The notes beneath the pieces are model-generated. The model was given only the letters and a program-made list of their open reading frames with translations, had not been told where the DNA came from and searched no databases. The translations under genes were made by a program, and so were the position numbers. A DNA stretch of 64,000 bases from Spisula solida (lineage: Eukaryota > Mollusca > Bivalvia > Venerida > Mactridae), in the NCBI GenBank assembly GCA_947247005.1, contig OX365952.1, positions 6,036,501-6,100,500 of the forward strand, written 5' to 3'. Below, one piece after another: positions 13,018 through 23,706 of this stretch. Numbering within the stretch: position 1 is the stretch's first letter; each line of letters begins with the position of its first letter.

Positions 13018-13455
13018 ATAATAATAATAATAAAGACTTTATTTAAAGAGGCAACACATTTGGGTAAACCCAGTCTTCCCTGTGAGCCTCATACATATAA
13101 TATTGACATAGTATGTGTACAAAGGTAAAGTAATATTAATATATACATATTTACACAGCTGAAAGAAAGTCAAAAATGAAATGTTATGAAATGTTATTAA
13201 GCAGACTATATAACCTGATATATAACACATTTAATGGTTGCATAAATTGCATTGGACATTTTTAATAGGTAATAATTAATGTATCTCTTCATGCAGTGTG
13301 AGAGAAATTTGTTTGACCACCAGAATACCACCACTTCAAGTAATTGCTTTTAAATGAGTTAACATTTGCAGATGTTCTTACATAGTAAGGAAGAAAGTTC
13401 CATAATTTGGCACCCGAGTATGATAAAAAAGTCTGGGCTTTGGAACCGCAAGTAG

Positions 13456-14038
13456 TTATTGTTCAAATGATCTCAATAATCTGTTTTCATGATATGTAAA
13501 TAGTTGCTCCATGTATTTTGGGAGAAAGCGGTTTAAAGATTTGTATACTAGAATTGCCTTTTTATAAATAATTTTCATCCAATTCAATTGCAAGAATAAC
13601 TCATCTGTTGGTGTATCAAAATATCTGTCTAAAATAATTTGAGCAGCACGTTTTAGAAATTTGTATATATCATTCGAAAGATCGGTGGTACAGTTCCCCC
13701 AAATAGAACAACAGTAGTCTAAATGCGGCAGAATATATGTATTGAAAAACATTTTTCTAGTATGCAGGTTTTAAAAATTGTTTAAATCTCATGAGTAAGT
13801 ATAATAATGAGTTGCATTTCTTGAGTGTCATTGGTACTTGTGTTTTCCAATTAAGTGTGTGATCAATATGAACTCCCAGAAGTTTTTCTGTGTTTGAAAA
13901 TGGAATAGTCTTTCCATTGAATGAAATACTTGAATTATTTTTGGATTTGCGATTTGAAGATGAAATGAACATAGCTTTTGTTTTTTCGGGATTTGCGATC
14001 ATGGAGTTTCTTTTTAACCAGTTTTTGTATAGAATCAA
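13456..14038 (-). pseudogene. LINE RT thumb/C-terminal region (broken)
   Basis: Two minus-strand frames (14038 down to 13757, then 13752 down to 13456) carry the segment after the RT active site: a WLKRNSMIANPEKTKAMF stretch, then LLGVHIDHTLNW, then YILPHLDYCCSIWG. These are standard motifs downstream of the palm in CR1/jockey-type reverse transcriptases. A frame change near 13755 and another near 14040-14078 break continuity with the palm. Confidence 0.8.
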
Positions 14039-14077
14039 TGTCTGCTTGAAGGTAAGCGCGAACTGAGTTTAAAGTAT

Positions 14078-14638
14078 TTAAATAGTGGTATCATCAGCAA
14101 ACATATCAGATACATAATTGGATAGGTGTAAGGGCATATCGTTAATATAAATTATGAATAGGAGAGGTCCCAGCACAAAGCCTTGTGGCACACCAGCTGG
14201 TATGTGTTCAACACTGGACGTTTTTCCTGAAACACATACCTGCTTGGAGCGATTTGTTCGATATGACCGGAACCAAGCAATTGTATTTTCATATATTTTA
14301 TATAACTGTAGTTTTTCAAGAAGTAACTTGTGATTAATGATGTCAAATGCCTTTGTCAGATCCAGAAAAATTGTTCCAACAAGATTTCCTTCATTTATTG
14401 CGTTTATCCAGTTGTCAATGATGGCAGTCAGGGCAGTTTCACAAGAGTGGTGAGCTCGAAACCCAGATTGATTTGGGTGAAGGAGAGAATTGTTTTCAAG
14501 AAAGATTTTTAAGTTATTACTGACATGTTTTCCTAATACCTTCGATAGAATTGGTAATATTGAAATTGGTCTGTAATTACTTTTCTCACTTTTAGACCCC
14601 TTTTTATGAATAGGTGTAACCTTTGCTCTCTTGAACAT
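14078..14638 (-). pseudogene. LINE reverse transcriptase, finger/palm region
   Basis: This frame of about 186 residues on the minus strand runs through the conserved RT blocks: VTPIHKKGSKSEKSNYRPIS, NQSGFRAHHSCETAL, FLDLTKAFDIINH, GVPQGFVLGPLLF and the active-site FADD just before the stop. The PQGFVLGP block carries F where S is usual. It would copy element RNA at a nicked genomic target (target-primed reverse transcription). It is cut off immediately after the FADD motif, so the copy cannot give a functional enzyme. Confidence 0.88.
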
Positions 14639-15319
14639 TGATGGAAATATTCCATTTGATAAACTAAGGTTGAATATTTTCTCTAGGTGTTTGGATATAA
14701 TTTTAGCACTTATTTTAAGGAATTTGGGTCCTATACCATATAGTCCATTTTCTTATATCAAGGTTGTCTAGCTCTTTTTCTATGAATGTGCTTGTTACAG
14801 TAGGTATTGAAAATGAAGTGTCCTGTTCACAGTGCATTTCAATGAATTTACATAGTTTTGTTTAACGCATTCTGAGAAGGAGAAACAATTTTGGGGAGCA
14901 GATTTGATTATGTCAATGAAATAGTTATTGAATACTTCAGCTGTTTCAAGTGGGTCTAAAATTTGAGTTCCCTCATCATCAAGAATGAAATTTGTTTGGT
15001 GATTTGTGGCTTTACCTGATAACTGCCTAAGATTCTTCCATAGTTTTTTGGCATCGTTTTTATTGTCATTTATAGTTGCCGCATAGTATGTTTTCTTAGA
15101 ATTTGATATTAGAGTTTTAACTTTGTTTCGCAGATGTTTATATTGTTACTCATTATTCAGCTTTTTTGCTTTATCTCTTTCTGTTGTCATTTTGGAAATT
15201 TCTGGATTGTACCAGTCTGGTAAATGTATGTGTTTAACACGCTTCTGTTTCAATGGAGCATGTCTATTTAAGGCATCACTGAATAATGATTGAAAACAGT
15301 CTAAAGCATCATTTGGATC
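14639..15319 (-). pseudogene. LINE EN-RT linker, decayed
   Basis: The stretch between the endonuclease and RT frames has no long open frame on the minus strand and contains several stops. By position it is the linker and RT N-terminal region of the same ORF2. Confidence 0.6.
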
Positions 15320-15937
15320 TTAATATATATCTAGGACAGACCATGGCTGTTCCTCAAGTGATTTAAGAAAATCTGCTTCAATAAACTGCTTCATGTTACG
15401 ATATTTTATCATTTGATGTAAGGGGTCTTTTGGCGCTGTATTTGAAACTTTACGTGTAAAACACACAGGAAAATGGTCACTAATAGATAATACTGGAACA
15501 TTAACTTCAGTAATATTTTGAGAAATATTTGTATAGAGATGGTCAATTATTTTTTTTGTATTGCTAGTTACTCTGGTGGGCATGTCAACAAGTTGTTTTA
15601 AATTGAAGTTGTTAGTTATATGATTCCATGATTTGTTGTTAGTAGATTGAGTAATGGGATCAAAGTTGTAGTTTAAATCTCCGGTTAATAGAATTTCTTT
15701 GTTTTCAATGAATAATTTCTCAAATGTGTGTTCTAAATTTAAATTCCAGTCCGCATTGGACCAAGGGGGGCGATAAATGTAACCCAATATTATTGGTTTT
15801 TGCTTGTTATTTTGAATCTCAAGCCAGATAATTTTAGTTTTATCATTTTTTAAATCAATCCTGCGGATACATGAATAGTTTTGTTTTACATAGACAATGA
15901 TCCCACCACCATTTGTTTTACGGTCTTTACGAAACAT
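15320..15937 (-). pseudogene. LINE endonuclease domain, C-terminal two thirds
   Basis: The peptide shows endonuclease/exonuclease/phosphatase motifs in order: GGGIIVYVK, IILGYIYRPPW, LLTGDLNYNF (GDxN motif) and SISDHFPV (SDH motif with the catalytic histidine). The domain nicks target DNA to prime reverse transcription. It is separated from its N-terminal part (15968-16249) by a stop or frame break near 15940-15967. Confidence 0.85.
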
Positions 15938-15967
15938 TTGATATCCACTTATTTGAAATTCACTGTC

Positions 15968-16249
15968 CTAGAAGTTGCTAGAAATTTCACAAAGTGCAAC
16001 AATATCTAGATACGGATGGTTATGAAGTAAAATTTTGAATTCATCAAGTTTAGGATACAGATAATGTATATTTAAATGAAAGAAATGAATTCCTTTTTCA
16101 CATAGAAAATTAGTTTCGTCCAGGATGTTATTTGAGTCACAGTTCGAATTTTTGGTTGCACTATTCATGTCAGGTTGAATTAAGCATTCGTCTAACACCA
16201 GTCTGGTACCCACACCCTGTTCAAGGACATTGGATTCTGTCTCATCCAT
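15968..16249 (-). pseudogene. LINE ORF2 start and endonuclease N-terminus
   Basis: A minus-strand frame starting MDETESNVLEQGV runs into HLNIHYLYPKLDEF and a DIVALCE motif, the usual start of an apurinic-like endonuclease domain with its catalytic glutamate. The start lies within the end of the ORF1 frame, an overlap of about 58 bp (16192-16249). Overlapping ORF1/ORF2 is known in CR1-type elements, so this start is plausible. Confidence 0.75.
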
Positions 16250-16656
16250 CGCTGGTGTGACATCATGTAGTTTTGATTCCTGTTGGGTTGATATCTCATT
16301 TGGTAAATCCGATGATTTGTAAATGTGTCCATTCGAAAATTTCCTGTTGATTTGAAAGCACTGGTATCGTTTTTAATTTGTCCAAATATTGTTTGTTTCA
16401 TGTTTATCGCTAGATATGATGCGCCGCGTGGATCGAGGTGTACCTCGTCTCTATAAAGTGTTTTGTTTACACCTCCTTCTGTCATAAAGCTTTGTGTGTT
16501 GTCAAAATATATTATGCTGTTGTTCTTGCAGTATGCTGCTAAAGCTTTGTTTAGCTCATTGATCGGTTTAGTGGAAATTTTATCATGTTTTTGCGGCAAA
16601 ATCGAGGATAACACTATTTTAACATTTTTGTTGATTGCCAGAATTGTGCTTATCAA
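16192..16656 (-). pseudogene. LINE ORF1, esterase (SGNH) domain C-terminal part
   Basis: The minus-strand peptide includes VKIVLSSILPQ, an asparagine-rich helix region, and DEVHLDPRGASYLA, which carries the D-x-x-H catalytic block V of SGNH hydrolases. The N-terminal part with the GDS serine block is absent because the element is 5'-truncated at 16656. In CR1-type LINEs this esterase-like domain sits in ORF1. Its exact role in retrotransposition is not settled. Confidence 0.75.
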
Positions 16657-16662
16657 GTCTTA

Positions 16663-17369
16663 GTGACTGGGATACATTTAATTAACGATAGTAGTGGTAG
16701 TGACTATACAATAGGCTTGGATGGCTGTACTAGGTGATACATACTTCATAGGGCATGGGATTGCTGTCATGTGTGGTGGAGAATATCCCTTATGGCCTAT
16801 TAAGGCTGTATTAAATTGTGGTGAGTACCGGTCAGGACATTGTATGGCCAAGTAAGTGATAGTGGGTATCCAATAGAAGATAGGATGAATGGGCATGATG
16901 GTGTTGAGTACCGTGTAGGGGCTGGAATGGCTATACTTTGAGCTGATGAGATCGTGTTAGTGACTGGGTTGACTTTAGTTTACGGTAGTAAGTACAACCA
17001 TCGATTTGTCAACAGCTGGCTGTACTTGGTGGTTGTGATTACCCTTAAGATATGATATGGATGTACTGAGTTGTAATGAAGATCCCATAGTCTGTACTAG
17101 GTGATGCATACTTCATAGGGTATTGTATGGATGTCCTGTTTGGTGGAGAATATACATTATGACCTGGTAAGGCTGTACTTTATGGTGGTAAGTACATGGG
17201 ATGGTTTTATATTGGGAGAGTGAGTACTCCATAGAGCCTACATATACTACATATGATATGAGTTGCCGGCCTCTTGTATTTGAGCTGATCCCTGGCCCAG
17301 TGATGATTACTTCATCTGGCCTAAGGTGGCTATATTTCGTGATAATGAGTACAACATGTATAGTGAAGT
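16663..17369. repeat. Old degenerate minisatellite, right part
   Basis: Continues the array interrupted by the LINE: GGTGGTGAGTACC, CATAGGGCATGG and TGGCTGTACT words recur. It ends at the 5' truncation point of the tyrosine-recombinase retroelement, near 17370. Confidence 0.6.
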
Positions 17370-17384
17370 CCACCAGTAAAGTAA

Positions 17385-17935
17385 AGATTCAGTCTATCTC
17401 GCAATGGACTACAGCGTTTATGCGTTTCGTTGCAGTTTATGCTATGAGATACCCTTTAGAGACCCCAGCTTTAATGAAGTATGGGGAGTTAGTTCGAGAT
17501 TTGGAAGCCAAACATGGCTCCAATGCCTGGGCTCGCTATGACTTTCAGTTCAGGAAGCTCAGGGAACAAAGCAGAATGCCCTGGGATCAGCTTCACTCGG
17601 AGTTCTGGATCCGAGCAACCACTAGTCATAACAATACCAGTACCTCAAGTGTCCAGCCCTTTCGTTCCCAACGCCGTTTCAACGGCGGGAAATTCTCAAA
17701 CTCCAGTGCACAATTTAACCGAAACAAGTCTCAGAAGCCATCTGAATACTTACCAAACACATGCTGGAACTTCAACAAACGAGGTTTCTGCAATCTTAAC
17801 AAATGTTGGCCACACTTGTGCGGTTACTGCAAAGGCCCACACTCAGCAAAATTTTGCTCCTTCACCAGCCGACAAAACTCCACAACAACTAATGCAAATA
17901 GACCACAGCAGAAAGCAAAATCTAAAGCAGATTAG
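17385..17935 (+). pseudogene. Gag-like protein of the YR retroelement (5'-truncated)
   Basis: The recognisable part starts at SISQWTTAFMRFVAVYAM and continues with ALMKYGELVRDLE and YDFQFRKLRE, a helical gag-like domain common in DIRS-type ORF1 proteins. The C-terminal third is basic and polar and holds a cysteine-histidine cluster (CWNFNKRGFC, then CGYCKGPHSAKFC), probably a nucleic-acid-binding zinc motif. The frame extends upstream into minisatellite DNA, and that extension is not gag. It ends with TAG at 17933-17935, and the RT frame (+1) overlaps it. Confidence 0.75.
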
Positions 17936-19511
17936 TTTGTTAAGCAATCATACACCTATCAAAATTAAACCACTGGCTTATTGGTTAAAAGGTTATACAT
18001 ATGAGAAATATATTACGGAAGGGTTTGTAAAGGGTTTCCAGTTAGGTTTCACGGGTAATCGTTGCAGTTACACATCGAAGAATCTAAAATCTTGCTCAGA
18101 ATATCCAGATGTTGTATCAAACAAACTAGATAAAGAATTAGCTTTAAATCGTATAGCAGGGCCTTTTTCTTCCCCACCGTTTGATCACTTTAGGACAAGT
18201 CCTATTGGGGTTGTTCCAAAAAAGGAACCAAACAGTTTTAGGTTGATCCACCATCTTAGCTATCCCTTTGGCAATTCAGTCAATGATTTCATTGACCCTA
18301 CTCTATCAACTGTCCAATATTCCACATTTGATCAGGCGGTCACTATGGTCAAGGGTCTAGGCAAGGGCTGTTTAATGGCTAAGACTGACATTGATTCAGC
18401 TTATCGTATAATACCAATCCACCCTTCAGATTATCCTCTACTAGGGTTTAAGTTTAATGGTATGTACTACTATGACAGAGCTCTCCCTATGGGGGCAAGC
18501 TCCTCGTGCGCGATATTTGACAGATTCAGCTCGGGTCTTAAATGGGTTGCACAAACAAAGTTGTCCATCAAAGACATACTCCATATTTTAGATGATTTTC
18601 TTATAATGGGGCCCAAGAACTCCAACAAGTGTGAGTCTGATTTACAAGTGTTCCTGGACTTGTGCAAAGCTATAGGTGTACCTATTAAAAAGGAAAAAAC
18701 TGTTATGGCAACTACTGTTATTACTTTCATGGGCCTTGAACTTGATTCCAAAGCCATGGAGGCTAGACTTCCTGCTGATAAACTTCTAAAACTGGAAAAA
18801 TTATTGAGCACCTACATGTGTAGACGGAAAATAAAATTGCAAGAATTACAGTCAATTTTAGGTTTACTAAATTTTTGCTGTCAAGTTGTTTTACCTGGTA
18901 GAGCATTTTTGCGTCGTCTTATTGACCTTACAAAGGGGGTTCATAAAGCTCATCACAAAGTCACTCTTAATAAAGCGGGTAGACAGGACTTAGCTGCTTG
19001 GTCGATTTTCATTAAACATTTCAATGGGAAACACATGTTACTTGACCAAAAATGGTTGACAGATGACACACTACATCTATACACGGATGCTTCCGGTTCT
19101 TTGGGTTATGGCGCTATTTTGAAACCTCACTGGTTCTATGGTACTTGGCCAAAAGATGTAGTGGATTTCAATATTACATATAAGGAACTTTTTCCAATTA
19201 CTTTAGCATTGGAAATTTGGGGCAAGAAACTGTCAAATAAATGTATAGTTCTGCATTCAAACAACTTAGCAGTGGTGCACATTATAAACAAACAGTCCAG
19301 CACAGAAGCAGACATTATGTTCCTAGTCAGGCGTTTGGTGGTCACATGTATGAAATTTAATATTCTAATCAGATCAAAACATATCCCTGGGAGGCTCAAC
19401 ATTTTACCGGATATGCTTTCTCGTTTACAGATAACCGAGTTTTTGGCAGGCGCTCCATGGGCAGACACAGACCCCACTCCAGTTCCATTAACTCTTCTGA
19501 GGCACCTTTAA
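17936..19511 (+). CDS. Reverse transcriptase-RNase H of the YR retroelement
   Basis: The frame is open from 17514, but recognisable homology starts near 17940. RT motifs in order: TSPIGVVPKKEPNSFRLIHH, TDIDSAYRIIPIHP, PMGASSSCAIF, the active site HILDDFLIMG, and FMGLELDS. RNase H follows: LYTDASGSLGYGA (first Asp), YKELFPITLALEIWG (Glu), LHSNNLAVVHIIN, and PGRLNILPDMLSR. The third position is normally SDN, so the catalytic Asp appears replaced by Asn. It ends at TAA 19509-19511. It would copy element RNA and degrade the RNA strand. The long intact frame suggests moderate age; the D-to-N change suggests RNase H is impaired. Confidence 0.88.
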
Positions 19512-20419
19512 AGCATATTATCAGCCGGTTACTGGATGGTTCTCTGGCGGCCAGCACACGCCAGTCTTACAAGGCAGCTTATAAACTGTTTCGCTCATTT
19601 CATGTTAGATACTATGGCTGTCACCCAAAGGGGAGAATATCAGAGAAATAACTTACATCCTTTATAGCATATTGTTACTCCACAGGCATGAAATACTCTA
19701 GTATTTGTTCTAGAGTCTCAGCTATTAACTATATCAACAAAATGCTTGGTGCGGAGCATTCAACTCACAGTTTCCTTGTTCAAAGAGTCCTCAAGGGCTG
19801 CAAAAACTTTGCATCCAGCTCTGACAAAAAAGAGCCTATCACTATTAACATACTCAAAAGTCTTATCTCGGGATTACCAAAACTGTTCAAAAACAATTAC
19901 AATGTAGCATTATTTAGAGCTATGTTCTCTCTTGCCTTTTTCGCTTTACTCCGTGTAGGAGAGATTTCCATTACAGGCAGGGGAGGTCACACCATCCACT
20001 ACTCAAATATCACACTTGCAACAAAAAGAGGGAACCCTACTAGGTTGTCCCTATCTTTGGACCACTATAAGCATTCCAAAAAGCCGTTTGCGATGTATCT
20101 GCAACCTTTTCAGTCTAAAACAGCATGTCCCGTTTTCGCAGTATTTAACTACTTAAAGCTGCGTCATCCAGTTGAGGGTCCTTTCTTCGTAAGTGACACA
20201 GATGAACCTATCACGGCAAGACAGTTCAGTACTGTCTTGAGAACAGGAATCTCTAGACTGGGTTTGGACCCTTCTAAGTACACAGCTCATAGCTTTAGAA
20301 TTGGTGGGGCAACACATGCTCATTCTCAGAACTTTTCAGACTCTCAAATACGGCAGCTGGGCAGGTGGCATTCTAATGCTTTCCATTCATACTTACGCCC
20401 AAGACCTTTAACCATGTAA
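19457..20419 (+). pseudogene. Tyrosine recombinase of the YR retroelement (one stop)
   Basis: The frame overlaps the end of the RT-RNase H ORF by 55 bp. The N-terminal core-binding part contains LAASTRQSYKAAYKLF. A single in-frame TAA (19649-19651) interrupts it, and reading resumes in the same frame with a further core-binding segment. The catalytic domain shows FALLRVGEISI (first Arg), TAHSFRIGGATHA (H-x-x-R), LGRWHSNAFHSYLRP (Trp and the nucleophilic Tyr), so all key residues are present. The enzyme would integrate a circular DNA copy. The lone stop makes this copy defective unless read through. Confidence 0.85.
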
Positions 20420-21330
20420 TCTCAGACTGTCTCTTGTTACCATTGTATTTATATATATATATATATGTTGACCCAAAGTGCGGAGATATTGACCTGATCC
20501 TTTGAAATTCTAGTTATTTGGTTAGTTCCAATTCTTGTTTTCATACAAGGACATAACAAACTCATGTGGTTTGTATTACATGTACAAACATAAATGTAAG
20601 GTATATTTCACTTGCGGTTAGTATTATATTCAACCACAACTTTGTGATTAGCAATAAATAAAGATCAGGATCAGGTTGGTGTCTCCGAGCCATATCATGA
20701 ATGTATGTTTATATATATGTAGTGGCAAATTGATAAATTATGTGTGCTTATATGCAGTTGCAAATTGATACCATATTTGTTATACCACGGCCTATCCATG
20801 TGGAAAATTATGTGCTATTATTCATTGGTGGTTTAGGGATTAAGTGCATAGAGCGGTAATTAGGAAGGACCTTTCGCATAGGCAATAAGGTTTTTAGTTG
20901 ACAGTAGGGGTCACAATCTACATCAAATGTTTGACTGACTTAGGCGGCAAATTATTGTTTGGGTTGTGATTCCTTAAGAGAGATTGGTAATACTGCATTC
21001 TCCACATTGGGTATCAATATTACTTTGAGGCTACATAGGCCAAATGTTGTTTCATTTCTATTGTTAACATATTTTTGACTGACTAAGGCGGCATTGATTG
21101 TTAATAATTGGTTAAACATATTTTGAAGGGTTTTTGAACACTCTTGTCTTGTTCAGGTAGTTATTTCATTTATTTTATTACCAGTAAGGCCTTGCTTTAT
21201 TTCATTTCTAGTATTGACATATTTTTGACTGACTAAGGCGGCAATGATTGTAAATACTGGATAACAATGTTAAACATGGCTACATTCTGTGTCTTTCAAC
21301 ACTACATACATGTTGGGGTGATTATTTTAC
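20420..21330 (+). repeat. Downstream region of the YR element with short repeats
   Basis: It starts with an (AT)n run at 20449-20466. The word TTTGACTGACTAAGGCGGCA recurs at about 20930, 21075 and 21226, the last two inside a ~150-bp tandem unit sharing TTTCATTTCTA. A short inverted pair CCTGATCC/GGATCAGG lies at 20493 and 20664. These could be terminal split repeats of the recombinase element, but the 5' partners are lost. Confidence 0.4.
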
Positions 21331-22202
21331 CTATGTATAGATGTCATGAATTTACATGTCGTTGCTGTGTACATTACTGTAATATTGAACTATGTGTCTT
21401 GCCTAGAAGTACTGTATATATATAAGTACTGTATATATATAGATGTGTTTATGGCTGTAAGCATACATGTGGCCAGTTATACTTTACTACAACAAAAGCA
21501 GGCCTGAAACAGTAGCAGGCAATGGGGATTGCCATTTACATAAAATAGTTCAATTGTGCTTCCATTATAGTGTATTTTTAGGAAGATTTTGTTTCATGAC
21601 AATTTATGGTATTTGCATCCATGCTGTACATAGTATTGCGTCTCATATTGTTGTTCAATTTTATGCTTTAGAGTGGATTATCCGATTGCGGACATCATAG
21701 GCCAAACTGGCTAGGCTGACACAGGCACTCGATGGTTTGTCCTGTCGGGTGTTTACCAAGTGGTGTGTTAATAATTCTATACCAATTTATATGATATTTT
21801 CACTATTATAAAGATATTGACCGAGTGACGAGGAGGTTAAAATTGTATTGCTATTACCAGTATTTCTTCCTAGGTCATACTTGAGATATTTGAAAAGTAT
21901 CCACTTTTTGTTTCTTTGTTATTGTATGTTCCATTTTGTTTTTTATGTGTTTTAGTTGGTTCTCATTAGCGATAAGTTTTGTGCAAATACTTTTTGTTTT
22001 TTATACTTATTGTTCTGCAATTCCAAAAATCTCATGCTATAATGAAGGTATCTTCATGATAACACCTTTCATAATCAAACCACTTTGGACATAGATATAT
22101 GAAATTGAAACTGTTATTTTGAAATTCACCCATTTCTATTAACCTTGTGCTCAAGCTTGCTTGTCTGGGCGGCCATAAAGACTAGCGCGTCTTTATGTTT
22201 CT
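21331..22202. other. Unassigned AT-rich stretch
   Basis: Contains a small duplicated TAAGTACTGTATATATA word (21407-21440) and no recognisable gene. The 77-codon frame at 21467-21700 has no domain features. Confidence 0.3.
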
Positions 22203-22400
22203 GGCGATTTCTTATGCCCAGATAATACAAAATTCGATTCTTATAAGTTTTAATTGTATGTTGTATATATTGTATATATGTTATGTGTTTTTACTGGCTT
22301 TAATAAAAGCCCATTTACAACATACTCATGGTGTCTGTTTTAATTTCGTATTACAAGCTACGCAATCTTTCACACAGGAAAATCATTTGAGAGCCATAAA
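22203..22400. repeat. 198-bp exact direct repeat, copy 1
   Basis: Identical by eye to 22716-22913, an offset of 513 bp. It starts GGCGATTTCTTATGCCCAGA and ends at GAGCCATAAA. It lacks TG...CA ends, so it is probably not an LTR. Confidence 0.85.
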
Positions 22401-22715
22401 TACATTTTTGTCTTAAAATAATTTATGGATGATAAGGTTTTTCTGCATTCCGGTTTACCCTGTCCGTGCAGTCCGGCTTTTACCTACCAATCTATTTTAG
22501 TACGCATGCGCATCTCAGTTAAATTTCGGAGACGAAGGAGGAAGCTAATTTTACGCTGTTATATTGTTATCTGTTTTCACGTTTTTGGACTTTAAATAAT
22601 TATTTTTCCACCTCCTCCCATTCCACCATCCTCTGTTAAGATAAACTTCTTGTATTCTGCGGTGTGCATCATACATATTTTGTATATCTTATTTTGTGTA
22701 CATTGTCTTTTAAAG
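22401..22715. other. Spacer between the exact repeats
   Basis: 315 bp with no recognised gene. It contains a GC-richer segment with TACGCATGCGCA (near 22501). Confidence 0.4.
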
Positions 22716-22913
22716 GGCGATTTCTTATGCCCAGATAATACAAAATTCGATTCTTATAAGTTTTAATTGTATGTTGTATATATTGTATATATGTTATGTG
22801 TTTTTACTGGCTTTAATAAAAGCCCATTTACAACATACTCATGGTGTCTGTTTTAATTTCGTATTACAAGCTACGCAATCTTTCACACAGGAAAATCATT
22901 TGAGAGCCATAAA
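22716..22913. repeat. 198-bp exact direct repeat, copy 2
   Basis: Second copy of 22203-22400. It ends exactly where the LINE remnant reading frame begins, so the LINE junction lies at 22913/22914. Confidence 0.85.
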
Positions 22914-23371
22914 AACAAAGACTTACAGACAATTTTGTTCAAAATTGGCACCATCGATTAGAAGAATCAAGCAGAGCCTTATTTTATAACAATATTTTGC
23001 ATTTCAAATTGCAACCCTGTTTAGAAATTAATTTATCAGACAAAATCCGCCAATCTCTTTCAAGACTTAGAACTTCTTCTCATAGATTGTGTATTGAATC
23101 AGGCAGGTGGGAAAAACCAATAGCCATCCCATTAAATGAGAGAAAATGTCAAACATGCAATATTTTGGAAGATGAGTATCACTTTGTGTTAGAATGTCAG
23201 TTATACCATGATTTAAGAAAAACATATATACCATTAGAATACCGACGCCACCCAAGTATGTTGAAATTTATTCAATTAATGAAAAATGAAAATGAAACTG
23301 TTTTGAAAAAGGTAAGCCTGTTTACATACCATGCATTTAATCTCAGGAATGAATTGTTATATTTAAACTGA
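22914..23371 (+). pseudogene. LINE ORF2 C-terminal domain remnant
   Basis: The frame runs from 22913 to TGA 23369-23371 without needing a start codon. It contains WHHRLEESSRALFY, RQSLSRLRTSSHRLCIESGR, a CxxC pair in ERKCQTCN, DEYHFVLECQLYHDLR and a leucine-rich end. This W..SSRA..Y / RLRTSSH.L.IE.GRW / C..C..EDEYHF..EC pattern is the C-terminal zinc-knuckle-like tail of non-LTR retrotransposon polyproteins widespread in molluscs and other invertebrates. The RT and endonuclease are missing, so this is a 5'-truncated insertion. Confidence 0.75.
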
Positions 23372-23685
23372 TAACGTAATATATTTATGTCAACTACAGT
23401 AACAATAAGTATTATTGTGTGCTTTATTTATCATGTATTGTTGTGCATGCATGTATATATATATTGATTTGATGTGAATAATTATATTGATGCATTAGAT
23501 ACGTAGATATTTATAGTCGAATTATGCTGTATCTTTCAAATCTTCTCCACATAGTTATGAGCATGCTTGATTATTAGTTAGTATTTATTTTGCTTACTGT
23601 ACCACTGTTCTGTCATAAATGCATTGTATTGTCCTCATAGGCTAACAGCCTAATGGAATTGAAATAAACTATCTAATCTATCATG
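23372..23685 (+). mobile_element. 3' UTR of the LINE remnant
   Basis: Non-coding tail ending in GTCCTCATAGGCTAACAGCC...GAATTGAAATAAACTATC, with an AATAAA polyadenylation signal. The arrangement fits the 3' end of the same insertion. Confidence 0.5.
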
Positions 23686-23706
23686 TTAGAATCGAAATAA
23701 ACTAGG

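Larger units (their letters stand above)
13018..16656 (-). mobile_element. CR1-like LINE, 5'-truncated and broken
   Basis: Read on the minus strand this element contains the end of an SGNH-esterase ORF1, an endonuclease/exonuclease/phosphatase domain, a reverse transcriptase with an FADD box, and a 3' tail of TTATT repeats preceded by AATAAAGTCTTTATT. It splits the minisatellite: the text on either side rejoins as GAGCTTGTCTTA-GTGACTGG. A GTCTTA hexamer occurs at both edges (13012-13017 and 16657-16662) and is the probable target duplication. An esterase domain in ORF1 is characteristic of CR1-type LINEs. Several frame breaks show it is inactive. Confidence 0.85.
17370..20419 (+). mobile_element. 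Tyrosine-recombinase retroelement (DIRS/Ngaro-like)
   Basis: Gag-like ORF, RT-RNase H ORF and tyrosine-recombinase ORF lie in order on the plus strand in overlapping frames. That is the organisation of DIRS/Ngaro-type retroelements, which integrate by a tyrosine recombinase rather than a DDE integrase. The 5' end is truncated inside gag and no terminal repeat is visible upstream. No methyltransferase-like domain lies between RNase H and the recombinase. Repeats at 20920-21260 may belong to its 3' end. Confidence 0.85.

Noticed and set aside
17201..17384. N-terminal extension of the YR-element gag ORF
   Set aside because: This part of the frame runs through minisatellite DNA; gag-like similarity begins only at SISQW.
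22203..22913. LTR pair of a small retrotransposon
   Set aside because: The repeat lacks TG...CA ends, primer-binding site and polypurine tract, and the 315 bp between copies has no coding content.
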